Part shown: in pieces, positions 27,877 through 36,398 of the stretch
Numbering within the stretch: the first letter of the stretch is position 1
Layout: each line of letters opens with the position of its first letter
DNA from: Miltoncostaea sp050250915
Lineage (GTDB): Bacteria; Actinomycetota; Thermoleophilia; Miltoncostaeales; Miltoncostaeaceae
Reading direction: 5' to 3'
Assembly (NCBI GenBank): GCA_050250915.1
Contig: JBFWNT010000004.1
Coordinates: 62,001 to 126,000, forward strand
Length of the DNA stretch: 64,000 nt
Position numbers and translations under genes: made by a program
Notes under the pieces: model-generated
What the model saw: only the letters and a program-made list of their open reading frames with translations
What the model was told of the DNA's origin: nothing
Database searches by the model: none

Positions 27877-29680
27877 CCGTCCCCTCCCCGCCGGGGTCCG
27901 TGCCGGGCTCCGTCACGGCCACCCAGACGTATCCGGCGCCCACGGCGATGTCGGCCGGGCTGCCGCCCACCGGGATGACGGCGCGCACCTCGCCGGTGTC
28001 GGGGTCGACGCGCTGCACGGTCCCGTCCGGCCATGACGCGACCCACACCGATCCGTCGCTCACGGCGATGCCGTTCGACCCGCGGCCCGCCTGCGCCGTG
28101 AGCTGCGTGGCGCCCGTGTCCGCGTCGATCCTCCAGATGCGGCCGTCGTCTGCCGCGCCGACCCAGACGGCGCGCTCGCCCTCCGCAGCCAGCGGCAGGA
28201 TGAACTCGCCGGCGTAGAACTCGGCGGTGACCCGGCCCGAGGCGCGCTCCACCCGCTTCGCCCGCCGCCGGAACGTCGTCGCCCAGACGCCGTCGCCGAC
28301 GATGACCGCACTGAGCGCGGAGGAGTCGCCGAGGTCGGTGACCGCGCCGACGTCGCCCGTGGCGGGGTCGATCTCCACGATGCCGCCACGCGCCCCGGCC
28401 CAGACCGACTCGTCGTCGGCCGTCACCGACGACACGGTCGTGGCCTGGATCGCCCCGGGATCGCCGATCGGGATGCGACGGGTCACCCCGTTCAGCCCCA
28501 CGTCGATCTGCAGGACCTCGCCGAACCCCCCGGTCGCGCCCCACAGCGCACCGGCGCCGTAGGCGAGGTCGACCACCGGCGCACCGACGCCGATCGTGGC
28601 GGCGCGCTGGTGGGTGGTCCCGTCCACGAACGAGACGGTGCCGTCCCGGGCGTCGCCCACCCAGGCGCCGCGGTCGTCCGCGGCGACCGCGATCGGCCGC
28701 GATCCCACCGGCACCGACGCGACCACCTCGTCCGTGGCCGGGTCGATCACGACCAGGGACGGGACCGCAACCGCAACCCCGCCGTCGCCGGAGTCGCGCG
28801 TCAGCGCCAGGGCGAGGACCGCCCCGACCACGATCGCGACGGCGGCGGCGGCCAGAGCGATCGTGCGGCGGCGGCGGACGCGCGGGTCGCGGATGGGCGG
28901 CGGCACGTGCGGCGGGGCGGCGGGGGCCTCGCGGGCGGGGCCGCCGATGGCGGGGTCCTGGTTGAGGATGCCGCGGTGCGCCCGCGCGAGCTCGGGCCCC
29001 GGGTTGACGCCCAGCTCGGCGGCCAGCGTGCGGCGCCCGCGCTCGTAGAGGTCGAGGGCGTCGGCCTGGCGGCCGTCGCGGTACATGGCGAGCATCGCGA
29101 GGGCGCGGAGGCGCTCGCGCAGCGGGTGCGCGGCGACCAGGGCGTCGAGCTCCCCCGCCAGACCGGCCGTGCGTCCGGTCCGCAGGAGGGCCTCGGCGCG
29201 GTCCTCCACGGCCGCGAGGCGGGCCTCCTCGAGCCGGCGGATCTCGTCCTGGGCGAACTCGTCGTACGCCGCGTCGGCCAGGGCGGGGCCGCGCCACAGG
29301 GCCAGGGCCTCGTCCAGGGCGGCGGCCGCGCCGGCCGCGTCGTCCTCGTCCAGGAGGTGCCGGCCGTCGCCGGCGAGGCGGGTGAAGCGAGCGGCGTCGA
29401 CGGCGTCGTCCGGCGCCTCCAGCACGTACCCCGGGGCCCGGGTGACGATGGCGCCGGGCACGAGCCGGCGCAGGTGCGAGACGTACCCCTGTACCGCCTT
29501 GGCGGCGGTGTCGGGCGGCGTCGCACCCCAGAGCGCGTCGACGATCCGGTCGACAGGCACCACCCGGCCGCGCTCCACGAGCAGCAGCGCGAGGAGGGCG
29601 CGCTCCCGTCCCGCCGGGATCCGCACGTCGGCGCCGTCCTCGTCGAGAACCCTCATGGCGCCAAGGATCTGGAAGTCCAC
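27857..29680 (-). CDS. BTAD/SARP-like regulator with membrane helix and extracellular propeller
   Basis: 607 residues from GTG 29680. Residues ~1-90 form an OmpR-type winged helix (GRERALLALLLVERGRVVPV, VQGYVSHLRRLV, GYVLEAP). Residues ~95-245 are a BTAD helical domain (ARFTRLAGDGRHLLDEDDAA, RLRALAMLAMYRDGRQADAL, LGVNPGPELARAHRGIL). A Pro-rich linker and a helix at ~275-298 lead to a ~290-residue YncE-like propeller with repeated WVG/WVA blades (SVWVASWPDGTVQRVDPDTG). This is a one-component trans-membrane regulator: the DNA-binding domain is inside and the propeller outside. The adjacent BMP proteins could supply its signal. Confidence 0.9.
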   Translation of the reverse strand: MDFQILGAMRVLDEDGADVRIPAGRERALLALLLVERGRVVPVDRIVDALWGATPPDTAAKAVQGYVSHLRRLVPGAIVTRAPGYVLEAPDDAVDAARFTRLAGDGRHLLDEDDAAGAAAALDEALALWRGPALADAAYDEFAQDEIRRLEEARLAAVEDRAEALLRTGRTAGLAGELDALVAAHPLRERLRALAMLAMYRDGRQADALDLYERGRRTLAAELGVNPGPELARAHRGILNQDPAIGGPAREAPAAPPHVPPPIRDPRVRRRRTIALAAAAVAIVVGAVLALALTRDSGDGGVAVAVPSLVVIDPATDEVVASVPVGSRPIAVAADDRGAWVGDARDGTVSFVDGTTHQRAATIGVGAPVVDLAYGAGALWGATGGFGEVLQIDVGLNGVTRRIPIGDPGAIQATTVSSVTADDESVWAGARGGIVEIDPATGDVGAVTDLGDSSALSAVIVGDGVWATTFRRRAKRVERASGRVTAEFYAGEFILPLAAEGERAVWVGAADDGRIWRIDADTGATQLTAQAGRGSNGIAVSDGSVWVASWPDGTVQRVDPDTGEVRAVIPVGGSPADIAVGAGYVWVAVTEPGTDPGGEGTATGGGS

Positions 29681-29793
29681 GACGCGCCCCCTTACCGGCG
29701 CCTGACCGCTCCTGACCGGGGTCCGACCGGCGGCGCGCAGCCTACGCCGCGATCGGATGCCACGGGGCGTCCGGCAGACCGGAGGAGGGCACG

Positions 29794-30150
29794 ATGAACA
29801 TCACCGGGACGCGCATGATGACCGGCCTCGCAGGCGTGGTAGTGGCCGCCGCGCTCGGCGTCGGGATCGCCGCAGGCCAGTCCGGCACGACGGCGGCGAC
29901 GCAGCCGCTGGACCTCGACCCGAGCTGCGTGCTCGGGATCACCTCGGTGGACATCCCCCCGGGCGCGGAGCCCTGGCAGCTGGGGCTGATGGCGCGGAGC
30001 GACGGGCTCGACCGGCAGTACAGCCTGGGGCGCTACGCGCCGGGCGGCGAGTGCGCGGACGTCCCGGACTGGTTCCGCGCGCTCGCGCTGCGCAGCGACG
30101 CGATGAACCGGCTGAACGGGCTCGGCCCCTACGCGCGCGACGTCCGCTGA
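29794..30150 (+). CDS. Small exported hypothetical protein
   Basis: 118 residues from ATG 29794, with GGAGGAGG upstream. A signal peptide or anchor at ~1-30 (GLAGVVVAAALGVGIAAG) is followed by a ~85-residue domain with two Cys (PSCVLGITSVDIPPG and GGECADVPDWFRAL), probably a disulfide outside the cell, and a helical end DAMNRLNGLGPYARDV. No family is recognised. A second small exported gene follows 47 bases later. Confidence 0.8.
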   Translation: MNITGTRMMTGLAGVVVAAALGVGIAAGQSGTTAATQPLDLDPSCVLGITSVDIPPGAEPWQLGLMARSDGLDRQYSLGRYAPGGECADVPDWFRALALRSDAMNRLNGLGPYARDVR

Positions 30151-30197
30151 GCCGCCGCCGCGCGACAGACGGGTCGACCACCCATCCAGGAGGAGCC

Positions 30198-30647
30198 ATG
30201 CGTCCACGCCCAAATCGCTTCACCACGCTGACGTGCGCGGCCGTCATCGCGGCCATCGGCATCGCCGGAGCGGCCGGCTGCGGCGGCGATGACGACAGCG
30301 CCGCGCTGTCGCGCGACGAGTTCGTGACCCAGGCGAACGCGATATGCGCCGCCGGGAACGCGACGATCGCGGCGGCGGTGCCGAAGGACGGGCCGCCCGG
30401 GCCGGCGTTCTACGAGACGATCGTCGAGACCACGCAGGGCACGGTCGACGGCGTCGCCGCCCTGGTGCCCCCGGACGAGATGAAGGCCGACGTCGACGCG
30501 ATGATCGCCGACGCCCGGCAGGCGCTGTCGGACATGCGCGCCACGCCGGCGGCGGAGTTCTTCGCCAGCGGCGAGGACCCGTTCGCCTCGGTGAACCAGC
30601 AGGCGGGGACGCTCGGGCTCACCGACTGCGCGGGCGAGGAGGGGTGA
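30198..30647 (+). CDS. Small lipoprotein
   Basis: 149 residues from ATG 30198, with AGGAGGAG upstream. The signal peptide ends in a lipobox (AGAAGCGG, lipidated Cys at ~28). An acidic linker and a helical domain with two Cys (ANAICAAGNATIAAAVPKDG and GLTDCAGEEG) follow. The pattern FVTQANAICAAGNATI is common in small surface lipoproteins of Thermoleophilia-like genomes; their role is unknown. Confidence 0.85.
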   Translation: MRPRPNRFTTLTCAAVIAAIGIAGAAGCGGDDDSAALSRDEFVTQANAICAAGNATIAAAVPKDGPPGPAFYETIVETTQGTVDGVAALVPPDEMKADVDAMIADARQALSDMRATPAAEFFASGEDPFASVNQQAGTLGLTDCAGEEG

Positions 30648-30687
30648 TCCCCGTCACGGGCCGGGCGTGCCGCGGTACGCTCGGCCC

Positions 30688-30867
30688 ATGGCCGACGACG
30701 ACGAGGACGACTGGCCCGAGCCGGAGCGTGACCCGGTCAAGTTGGATGCCGCCCGCAGGCAGCTCGCCGCGGACAGCCGGGCCCTGCGGACGAAGGTGCT
30801 GCGGTACGTGTACGCCGGCCTCGGCATCCTCCTGATCGTCGTGATCCTGCTGGCCACCCTGCGCTGA
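30688..30867 (+). CDS. Small tail-anchored membrane protein
   Basis: 59 residues from ATG 30688. TACGCT at 30676-30681 lies six bases before the ATG (leaderless). An acidic start (MADDDEDDWPEPERD) and a short helical segment lead to a C-terminal membrane helix (VLRYVYAGLGILLIVVILLA). Its stop overlaps the presumed CTG start of the MOSC gene as CTGA. It has a single-pass, N-in layout and no known function. Confidence 0.75.
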   Translation: MADDDEDDWPEPERDPVKLDAARRQLAADSRALRTKVLRYVYAGLGILLIVVILLATLR

Positions 30868-31610
30868 CCGCCGCGGGCGAGGGCGGGAGCCCGCCCCTCG
30901 GGATCGTCTCCGACCTGTGGCGGTTCCCGGTCAAGTCGTTCGGCGGGGAGCGGGTGCGGCGAGCCTTCGTCGGCCCGTTCGGGCTTCTCGGCGACCGCCG
31001 CCACGCCGTCGAGGACGCCGAGGGCACGCCGCTCAGCGCCCGCCGCGCGCACGCGCTCCTGGGGTTCACCGCCGGCTACGCCGACCACGACGCGGCGGAG
31101 GGCGCCGGTGTGACCACCCCCGCCGGCTTCGAGCTCGACCCGGACGACCCCGGCCTGGCCCGGGAGCTGTCGGAGCTGGTGGGCCGCCCCGTGCGCGTGG
31201 TGCGCAGCGCGGTGGGCGTGCACGACGCCGCCCCCGTCCACCTGCTCAGCACCTCCTCCCTCGCCGCGGTCGGCGAGTGGCTCGCCGGCGAGGAGGTGGA
31301 CGTCCGCCGGTTCCGCGCGAACGTGGTGCTGGAGCTGGAGCGGCCGGAGCCGTTCGCCGAGATGGCCTGGGTGGGCGCCCTGCTGGAGCTCGGTGACGGT
31401 GGGCCGGTGCTCGAGGTGGTGTCCCCCACGGAGCGCTGCGCGGTGACCACGTTCGACCCGGACACCCTGGAGCGCGACAACCGCGTCCTGGCCGGCCTGG
31501 CCCGCGAGCGGGAGAACCTGTTCGGGGTCTACGCCCGGGTCCGGAGGCCCGGCTGGGCGGAGGTCGGCGCCACCGTCCGGAGGGCCCGGGCGGCGCAGCC
31601 GGCGGCTTGA
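30864..31610 (+). CDS. MOSC-domain protein with probable CTG start
   Basis: 248 residues if initiated at CTG 30864, which overlaps the previous stop as CTGA. The only other in-frame start before the core is GTG 30954, but it would remove LWRFPVKSFGGERV, the conserved start of MOSC N-terminal beta-barrel domains. No ATG, GTG or TTG exists in frame further upstream within the neighbouring gene. The MOSC part shows RRFRANVVLEL and SPTERCAVTTFDPDT with the conserved Cys that handles sulfur or molybdenum-cofactor ligands. The partner is unknown. The start is unusual and needs proof. Confidence 0.8.
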   Translation: MTAAGEGGSPPLGIVSDLWRFPVKSFGGERVRRAFVGPFGLLGDRRHAVEDAEGTPLSARRAHALLGFTAGYADHDAAEGAGVTTPAGFELDPDDPGLARELSELVGRPVRVVRSAVGVHDAAPVHLLSTSSLAAVGEWLAGEEVDVRRFRANVVLELERPEPFAEMAWVGALLELGDGGPVLEVVSPTERCAVTTFDPDTLERDNRVLAGLARERENLFGVYARVRRPGWAEVGATVRRARAAQPAA

Positions 31611-31634
31611 CCTGGGGCGTGATCGTCCTACAAT
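31607..31634 (+). promoter_or_regulatory. Promoter of initiator tRNA
   Basis: TTGACC (31607-31612), 16 bases, TACAAT (31629-31634), eleven bases before the tRNA. The -35 box contains the TGA stop of the MOSC gene. Confidence 0.75.
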
Positions 31635-31645
31635 GAACACTCCGC

Positions 31646-31719
<74 letters not shown>

Positions 31720-31722
31720 CTC

Positions 31723-31753
31723 GCGAAAGCCCGGTCCTCGACCGGGCTTTCGC
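31723..31753 (+). terminator. Terminator after tRNA-fMet
   Basis: GCGAAAGCCCGGTC (31723-31736) and GACCGGGCTTTCGC (31740-31753) form a perfect 14-pair stem with a CTC loop, four bases after the tRNA. It also lies just before the 3' end of the convergent lipoprotein gene and may serve both. Confidence 0.88.
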
Positions 31754-31757
31754 ACGT

Positions 31758-32129
31758 TCAGGGCCGGGTCAGCTCGTGGGCGGCGTCGAGCGGGTGCAGC
31801 GCCGTCCTGATGAACGCGGTGCCGTCGTCGTTCACCCGTACCACCCCGCCCCACTCCGTGCCGTCCTCGAACACGACGGTGCAGGCGTAGAGGGTGTAGT
31901 CGTCGATGCGGCCGCCCTTCCGGCAGCCGGAGGAGGCGGCGGGCGACCCGCTCTCGTCCACCAGGCCGCGGTCCGAGACGAGGTCCTTCGTGACCAGGCG
32001 GAGGTGGCGGTTCCAGGCCTCCACCGCGGCGTCGTGGGGCGAGCCGGGGCTGCAGCCGGACAGCGCGAGGCCGATGGCGGCGACGGCGATCGCGGCGCCC
32101 ACGCGCGCGAGGTGAGCGGGTCGCGCCAT
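31758..32129 (-). CDS. Small lipoprotein
   Basis: 123 residues from ATG 32129; TAGATT on this strand (32136-32141) lies six bases upstream, the leaderless pattern. The signal peptide ends in lipobox LALSGCSPG. The mature part is a small alpha/beta domain: AAVEAWNRHLRLVTKDLVSD, a Cys pair (SGCRKGGRIDDYTLYACTVV), and EDGTEWGGVVRVNDDGTAFI. It is probably anchored outside the membrane. Function unknown. Confidence 0.85.
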   Translation of the reverse strand: MARPAHLARVGAAIAVAAIGLALSGCSPGSPHDAAVEAWNRHLRLVTKDLVSDRGLVDESGSPAASSGCRKGGRIDDYTLYACTVVFEDGTEWGGVVRVNDDGTAFIRTALHPLDAAHELTRP

Positions 32130-32168
32130 GGGCGGAATCTAGTCCGCCCATGGCGCCGTGCGGCCCCG

Positions 32169-32531
32169 CTACTGCATCGGCTTCGCCCACACGTGGGCGC
32201 CGCCCCAGTCGATCACGACCGCGGTCTCGTCCCCGACCGTCCAGCCGTCGTGGCCGGGCTCCAGCACCACCACCTCACCCGGCCCGGCCTCCAGCTCGGT
32301 GCCGTCCGCCATCCGGACGCCCACGCGGCCGGAGACGATGTACTGGAAGTGCGGCGCCTCGCACAGCTCCGTGCCCGCGATGGGCTTGATGTGCTCCGAC
32401 CAGACCCAGCCGGGCTCGATGTACAGCCGGCCGACTTCGCCGCCGCCGATCTTCACGATCTCAGCTCGTCCGTGAGGGAACTCGCGCACCTCGTCCGGGG
32501 TGTCGAAGCTCTTCTGCTCCGAACCGGCCAT
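32169..32531 (-). CDS. Cupin-domain protein
   Basis: 120 residues from ATG 32531, with GGAGAG upstream. A single cupin barrel: motif 1 WVWSEHIKPIAGTELCEAPH, then YIVSGRVGVRMADGTE and motif 2 AGPGEVVVLEPGHDGWTVGD. The His/Glu pattern is compatible with one bound metal ion. Members of this small-cupin group are often unassigned. It lies alone on the minus strand between the lipoprotein and the divergent methyltransferase. Confidence 0.9.
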   Translation of the reverse strand: MAGSEQKSFDTPDEVREFPHGRAEIVKIGGGEVGRLYIEPGWVWSEHIKPIAGTELCEAPHFQYIVSGRVGVRMADGTELEAGPGEVVVLEPGHDGWTVGDETAVVIDWGGAHVWAKPMQ

Positions 32532-32641
32532 CGTGCTCTCCTCTTCGGGATGGGACGTGCTGGGCGATGGTCGGCCCGCCGCGGCGCCGCCGTCAACGAC
32601 CGTCTCGGCCCGTGAACCGGCGGCGCGGCTAGGGTGGGCCG

Positions 32642-33253
32642 GTGCCCGAGCCCTTCGAGGAGATGTACGCCCGCGCCGGCCGCGATCTGGCCGCGCTCCC
32701 GTGGGCGAACCTCGCGCCCGACCGGCACCTCGTCGCATGGCTCGACGGCGCGGAGGCGCCGGCTCCGGGACGGGCGATCGTGGTGGGGTGCGGCCTCGGC
32801 GACGACGCGGAGGAGCTCGCCCGGCGCGGGCACCGGGTGACGGCGTTCGACGTGTCGCCGACGGCGATCGAGCGCTGCCGCGAGCGCTTCCCGGGGTCGG
32901 CGGTGGACTACCTCGTCGCCGACGTCCTGGACCTTCCCGTCGCCTGGACCGGGGCGTGGGACCTGGTGGCCGAGAACCGCACCGTCCAGTCGCTCGAGCC
33001 CGTCCACTGGCCGCACGCCGTGGCCGCGATCGCGGCGCTCGCCGCGCCCGGCGGCGTCGCGTTCGTGCGCTGCTTCGGGCGCGACGACGACCAGCCCCGC
33101 GGCAGCACCCGCCCCTGGCCGCTCAGCCGCCGCGACCTGGCGGGGTTCACCGACGCCGGGCTGGTGGAGGAGGCGTTCGCCGACCGGGCCGACCCCGAGC
33201 TGCGAGGCCGGTCCTTCACCGCCCGCTACCGCCGGCCCGCCTCAGACGGCTGA
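32642..33253 (+). CDS. SAM-dependent methyltransferase (thiopurine-methyltransferase-like)
   Basis: 203 residues from GTG 32642; TAGGGT (32630-32635) lies six bases upstream, so leaderless. Motifs: PFEEMYARAGRDLAALPWAN, GRAIVVGCGLGDDAEELARRG (motif I), VTAFDVSPTAIERCRERFPG, VAENRTVQSLEP and PGGVAFVRCFGRDDD. This matches the TPMT/TehB-like group acting on small thiol, selenium or tellurium compounds, though the true substrate is unknown. Its 3' end overlaps the convergent GH65 gene by 12 bases. Confidence 0.87.
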   Translation: MPEPFEEMYARAGRDLAALPWANLAPDRHLVAWLDGAEAPAPGRAIVVGCGLGDDAEELARRGHRVTAFDVSPTAIERCRERFPGSAVDYLVADVLDLPVAWTGAWDLVAENRTVQSLEPVHWPHAVAAIAALAAPGGVAFVRCFGRDDDQPRGSTRPWPLSRRDLAGFTDAGLVEEAFADRADPELRGRSFTARYRRPASDG

Positions 33254-35608
33254 GCGGTCGCGCCGGCGCCGCACCGGCTCGCGGCCGGGCGGCTGGTGGG
33301 GCGCGGGCAGATCCGGCGCGGGCGGGATGGGACGCGTGACCGGCTCGCCCTCCGCCACCACGACGTCCTCCCCGTGGTGGGCCACGTCCAGCGGCGCGCC
33401 GCCCGCCACCCAGTAGGTGGCCGCGTCCCTCGTCACCTCCACCCGCAGGGTGCGACCCCGGACGTGCATCCCGAACGTCATCCGCCGGAGCCGCGGGGGC
33501 AGGCGGGGCGCGAACGTGAGCTCCCCGTCGTGGTCGCGCATCCCGCCGAAGCCGCCCACCAGCGCCAGCCACGTGCCGGCGAGCGACGCGATGTGGAGCC
33601 CGTCGTGGGTGTTGCGGGCCAGGTCGCGCAGGTCGATGAGCGCGGCCTCCACCGTGTAGTCGTAGGCGAGCTGCAGATGCCCCACCTCGGCGGCCACGAC
33701 CGCCTGGATGCACGCCGACAGCGACGAGTCGCGCACCGTCAGCGGCTCGTAGTAGTCGAAGTCGGCCAGCTTCTGGGCGTCGGTGAAGGCGTCGCCGCGC
33801 AGGTACAGCGCCATCACCAGGTCGGCCTGCTTCACCACCTGCGTGCGGTACAGCTGGAAGTACGGGAAGTGCAGCAGCAGCGGATACTGCTCGGGCGAGG
33901 TGCCCTCGAAGTCCCAGCGGGCGTGGCGGGTGAAGCCCTCCGACTGCGGGTGCACCCCCAGCTCGGCGTCCCACGTCATCGCCATCTGGTCGGCGGCGCG
34001 GCGCCACGACGCCACCTCGGCGGGCCCCGCCTCCAGCTGGGCCGCGCGCTCCGGCCAGCGCTCAACGGCGGCCGCCGCGGCACGCAGGTTCCGCTGCGCC
34101 ATGAGGTTCGTGTAGACGTTGTTGTCCACGATCGCCGTGTACTCGTCGGGGCCGGTCACCCCGTCGATGCGGAACGACCCGTCGGCGTCGTGGTGACCCA
34201 GCGACGCCCACAGCCGCGCCGTCTCCACCAGCAGCTCCACGCCCACGTCGCGGGCGAAGTCCTCGTCGCCGGTCGCCGACTGGTACCGCACCACCGCCGC
34301 CGCGATGTCGGCGCCCACGTGGAAGGCGGCGGTCCCGGCCGGCCAGTAGCCGGAGCACTCGTGGCCCCGGATCGTGCGCCACGGGAACGCCGCGCCGTCC
34401 AGGCCCAGGGTGCGGGCCCGCTCGCGCGCCAGGTCCAGGGTGGAGTGGCGCCAGCGCAGCTCGTCGGCGGCCGAGTCGGGGTGGGTGTAGGTGAGCGGCG
34501 GCAGCACGTACGTCTCGGTGTCCCAGAACGCGTGGCCGTCGTAGCCCGGCCCCGTGAGCCCCTTCGCCGGGATGGCCCGGTTCTCGGCGCGGGCCCCCGC
34601 CTGGAGGACGTGGAACAGCGCGAAGCGCACCGCCTGCTGCAGCTCGTCGTCGCCCTCGACCTCGACGTCCGCGCACTTCCAGTACGCGTCGAGGTACTCG
34701 CGCTGCGCGGCCAGCAGTCCGTCCCACCCGGTGAGGATCGCCTCCTGCAGCGCCCCCTCCACCTGCGCCCGGATCGCCGGGGCCGAGCGCCGCGCCGACC
34801 ACCCGTACGACAGGAACTTGACGAGCCGCAGGCGCTCCCCCTCGGCGAGCCTCGCGGCGACGGTGACCCGGCCCAGGTCGCCGGAGCTCTCGCTGTCCAG
34901 CCGGTGGCGGGCCGGCGCCTCGATGTGGTGGTCCATGCCGGCCGCCATCCGCAGCCCGCTGTGGGTGGTGGTGTGCATCAGCACCGCGCGGCAGCCGTCG
35001 TGGGCGTGGTACTCGCCGACCAGCGATCTGCCCAGCTCCGCCGCCGCCCGCGGGTCGTGGGCGGCCGACTCGGGCAGCGGCTCGTTGGCCACCAGCTCCG
35101 ACTGGACCACCACGGTGGTGGCGCCGTCGACGGGCTCCACCGTCCACTCGATCGCCGCGACCGCGCGCTGCGCGAACGAGACCAGCCGCGTCGAGGTCAC
35201 GCGCACCCGGGTCCCCGCCGGCGAGGTCCAGTCGGCCGTGCGACGCAGCACGCCGTCGCGCAGGTCCAGCGTCCGCTCGTGGTCGTGCAGCACGCCGTAC
35301 CGGACGTCGAACGGCTCGTCCTCCACCAGCAGCCGGATGATCTTGCCGTCGGTCACGTTGATCACCGACTGGCCCGACTCCGGGTAGCCGAAGCCGCCCT
35401 CCGGGTACGGCAGCGGCCGGATCTCGTAGAAGCCGTTGAGGTACGTCCCCGGCAGGCCGTGCGGCTCGCCCTCGTCCAGGGTGGCGCGCAGGCCGATGTG
35501 GCCGTTGCTGAGCGCCAGCACCGACTCGCTCTGGGCGAGCACGTCCAGGTCGAGGCTCCGCTCCCGCACCGCCCAGGGCTCGACGGAGTAGCGGTGGTCG
35601 GCGATCAC
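33242..35608 (-). CDS. Glycoside hydrolase family 65 (maltose/trehalose/kojibiose phosphorylase type)
   Basis: 788 residues from GTG 35608, the usual length for GH65. The N-terminal super-sandwich (LALSNGHIGLRATLDEGEPH, GTYLNGFYE) is followed by the (alpha/alpha)6 barrel with GYDGHAFWDTETYVLPPLTY, RGHECSGYWPAGTAAFHVGA and the general acid E489 in DGVTGPDEYTAIVDNNVYTN. Near the end AYDYTVEAALIDLRDLARNT and GLHIASLAGTWLALV carry phosphate-binding residues. It overlaps the beta-phosphoglucomutase gene by GTGA. Together they would turn an alpha-linked disaccharide plus phosphate into glucose and, via beta-glucose 1-phosphate, glucose 6-phosphate. Which disaccharide is used cannot be told. Confidence 0.94.
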   Translation of the reverse strand: MIADHRYSVEPWAVRERSLDLDVLAQSESVLALSNGHIGLRATLDEGEPHGLPGTYLNGFYEIRPLPYPEGGFGYPESGQSVINVTDGKIIRLLVEDEPFDVRYGVLHDHERTLDLRDGVLRRTADWTSPAGTRVRVTSTRLVSFAQRAVAAIEWTVEPVDGATTVVVQSELVANEPLPESAAHDPRAAAELGRSLVGEYHAHDGCRAVLMHTTTHSGLRMAAGMDHHIEAPARHRLDSESSGDLGRVTVAARLAEGERLRLVKFLSYGWSARRSAPAIRAQVEGALQEAILTGWDGLLAAQREYLDAYWKCADVEVEGDDELQQAVRFALFHVLQAGARAENRAIPAKGLTGPGYDGHAFWDTETYVLPPLTYTHPDSAADELRWRHSTLDLARERARTLGLDGAAFPWRTIRGHECSGYWPAGTAAFHVGADIAAAVVRYQSATGDEDFARDVGVELLVETARLWASLGHHDADGSFRIDGVTGPDEYTAIVDNNVYTNLMAQRNLRAAAAAVERWPERAAQLEAGPAEVASWRRAADQMAMTWDAELGVHPQSEGFTRHARWDFEGTSPEQYPLLLHFPYFQLYRTQVVKQADLVMALYLRGDAFTDAQKLADFDYYEPLTVRDSSLSACIQAVVAAEVGHLQLAYDYTVEAALIDLRDLARNTHDGLHIASLAGTWLALVGGFGGMRDHDGELTFAPRLPPRLRRMTFGMHVRGRTLRVEVTRDAATYWVAGGAPLDVAHHGEDVVVAEGEPVTRPIPPAPDLPAPHQPPGREPVRRRRDRSAV

Positions 35609-36348
35609 GCCGCGTGCAGCAGCTCGGCCAGGTCCTGCACCACCACGTCGGCGCCGTGCGCGGCGAGGGCGTGCGCCTGCCCCACCCGGTCGACCCCCAC
35701 CACCAGCGCGAAGTGGCCGGCGTGCCCGGCCTCCACCCCCGCGAGGGCATCCTCGAACACCGCGGCCTCCGACGGCGCCACGCCCACCGCGCGGGCGCCC
35801 TCCAGGAACGTGTCGGGGGCCGGCTTGCCGCGCAGCCCCCGCCGCTCGGCCACCACGCCGTCGATGCGCTCGTCGAACAGATCGGCGATCCCCGCCGACT
35901 CCAGCACGTCGCGGCAGTTGGTGCTCGACGAGACGACGGCCGTGCGCATGCCCGCGTCGCGCACGGCGTGGAGGTAGCGCACCGACCCCGGGTACGGCGC
36001 CACGCCGCGCTCGTGGATGAGCTTCACCACGCGCCGGTTCTTCCGCGCCCCGAGCCCCGCGACGGTCCCGGCCGTGGGCGGGTCGCCCGTCGAGCCCTCC
36101 GGCAGGGTGATGCCGCGGGAGGCCAGGAAGTCGCGCACCCCGTCGGCGCGCGGCTTGCCGTCGACGTACGCGTCGTAGTCGTGCCCCGCGTCGAACGGCA
36201 CGAACGGCTCGCCGGTGCGGCGGGAGCGGTCGAGCAGGTAGGCGTCGAACATCGCCTTCCATGCCGCCGCGTGCACGACCGCCGTCCGGGTCAGGACGCC
36301 GTCGAGATCGAAGAGGCAGGCGCGGGTGCCATGGGGCAGTCCGAGCAC
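35605..36348 (-). CDS. pgmB: Beta-phosphoglucomutase-type HAD protein
   Basis: 247 residues from GTG 36348; TACGCT on this strand (36355-36360) lies six bases upstream (leaderless). HAD motif I CLFDLDGVLTRTAVVHAAAW with both Asp, a cap with DAYVDGKPRADGVRDFLASR typical of beta-phosphoglucomutase, motif II TAVVSSSTN, motif III GLRGKPAPDTF, and motif IV VFEDALAGVEAG. It converts beta-glucose 1-phosphate from the GH65 phosphorylase into glucose 6-phosphate. It is translationally coupled to the GH65 gene. Confidence 0.93.
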   Translation of the reverse strand: MLGLPHGTRACLFDLDGVLTRTAVVHAAAWKAMFDAYLLDRSRRTGEPFVPFDAGHDYDAYVDGKPRADGVRDFLASRGITLPEGSTGDPPTAGTVAGLGARKNRRVVKLIHERGVAPYPGSVRYLHAVRDAGMRTAVVSSSTNCRDVLESAGIADLFDERIDGVVAERRGLRGKPAPDTFLEGARAVGVAPSEAAVFEDALAGVEAGHAGHFALVVGVDRVGQAHALAAHGADVVVQDLAELLHAA

Positions 36349-36398
36349 ATGCCGAGCGTATCCCGGATGACCGTCACGGCGCCTCCCGTCCTGCCGCT

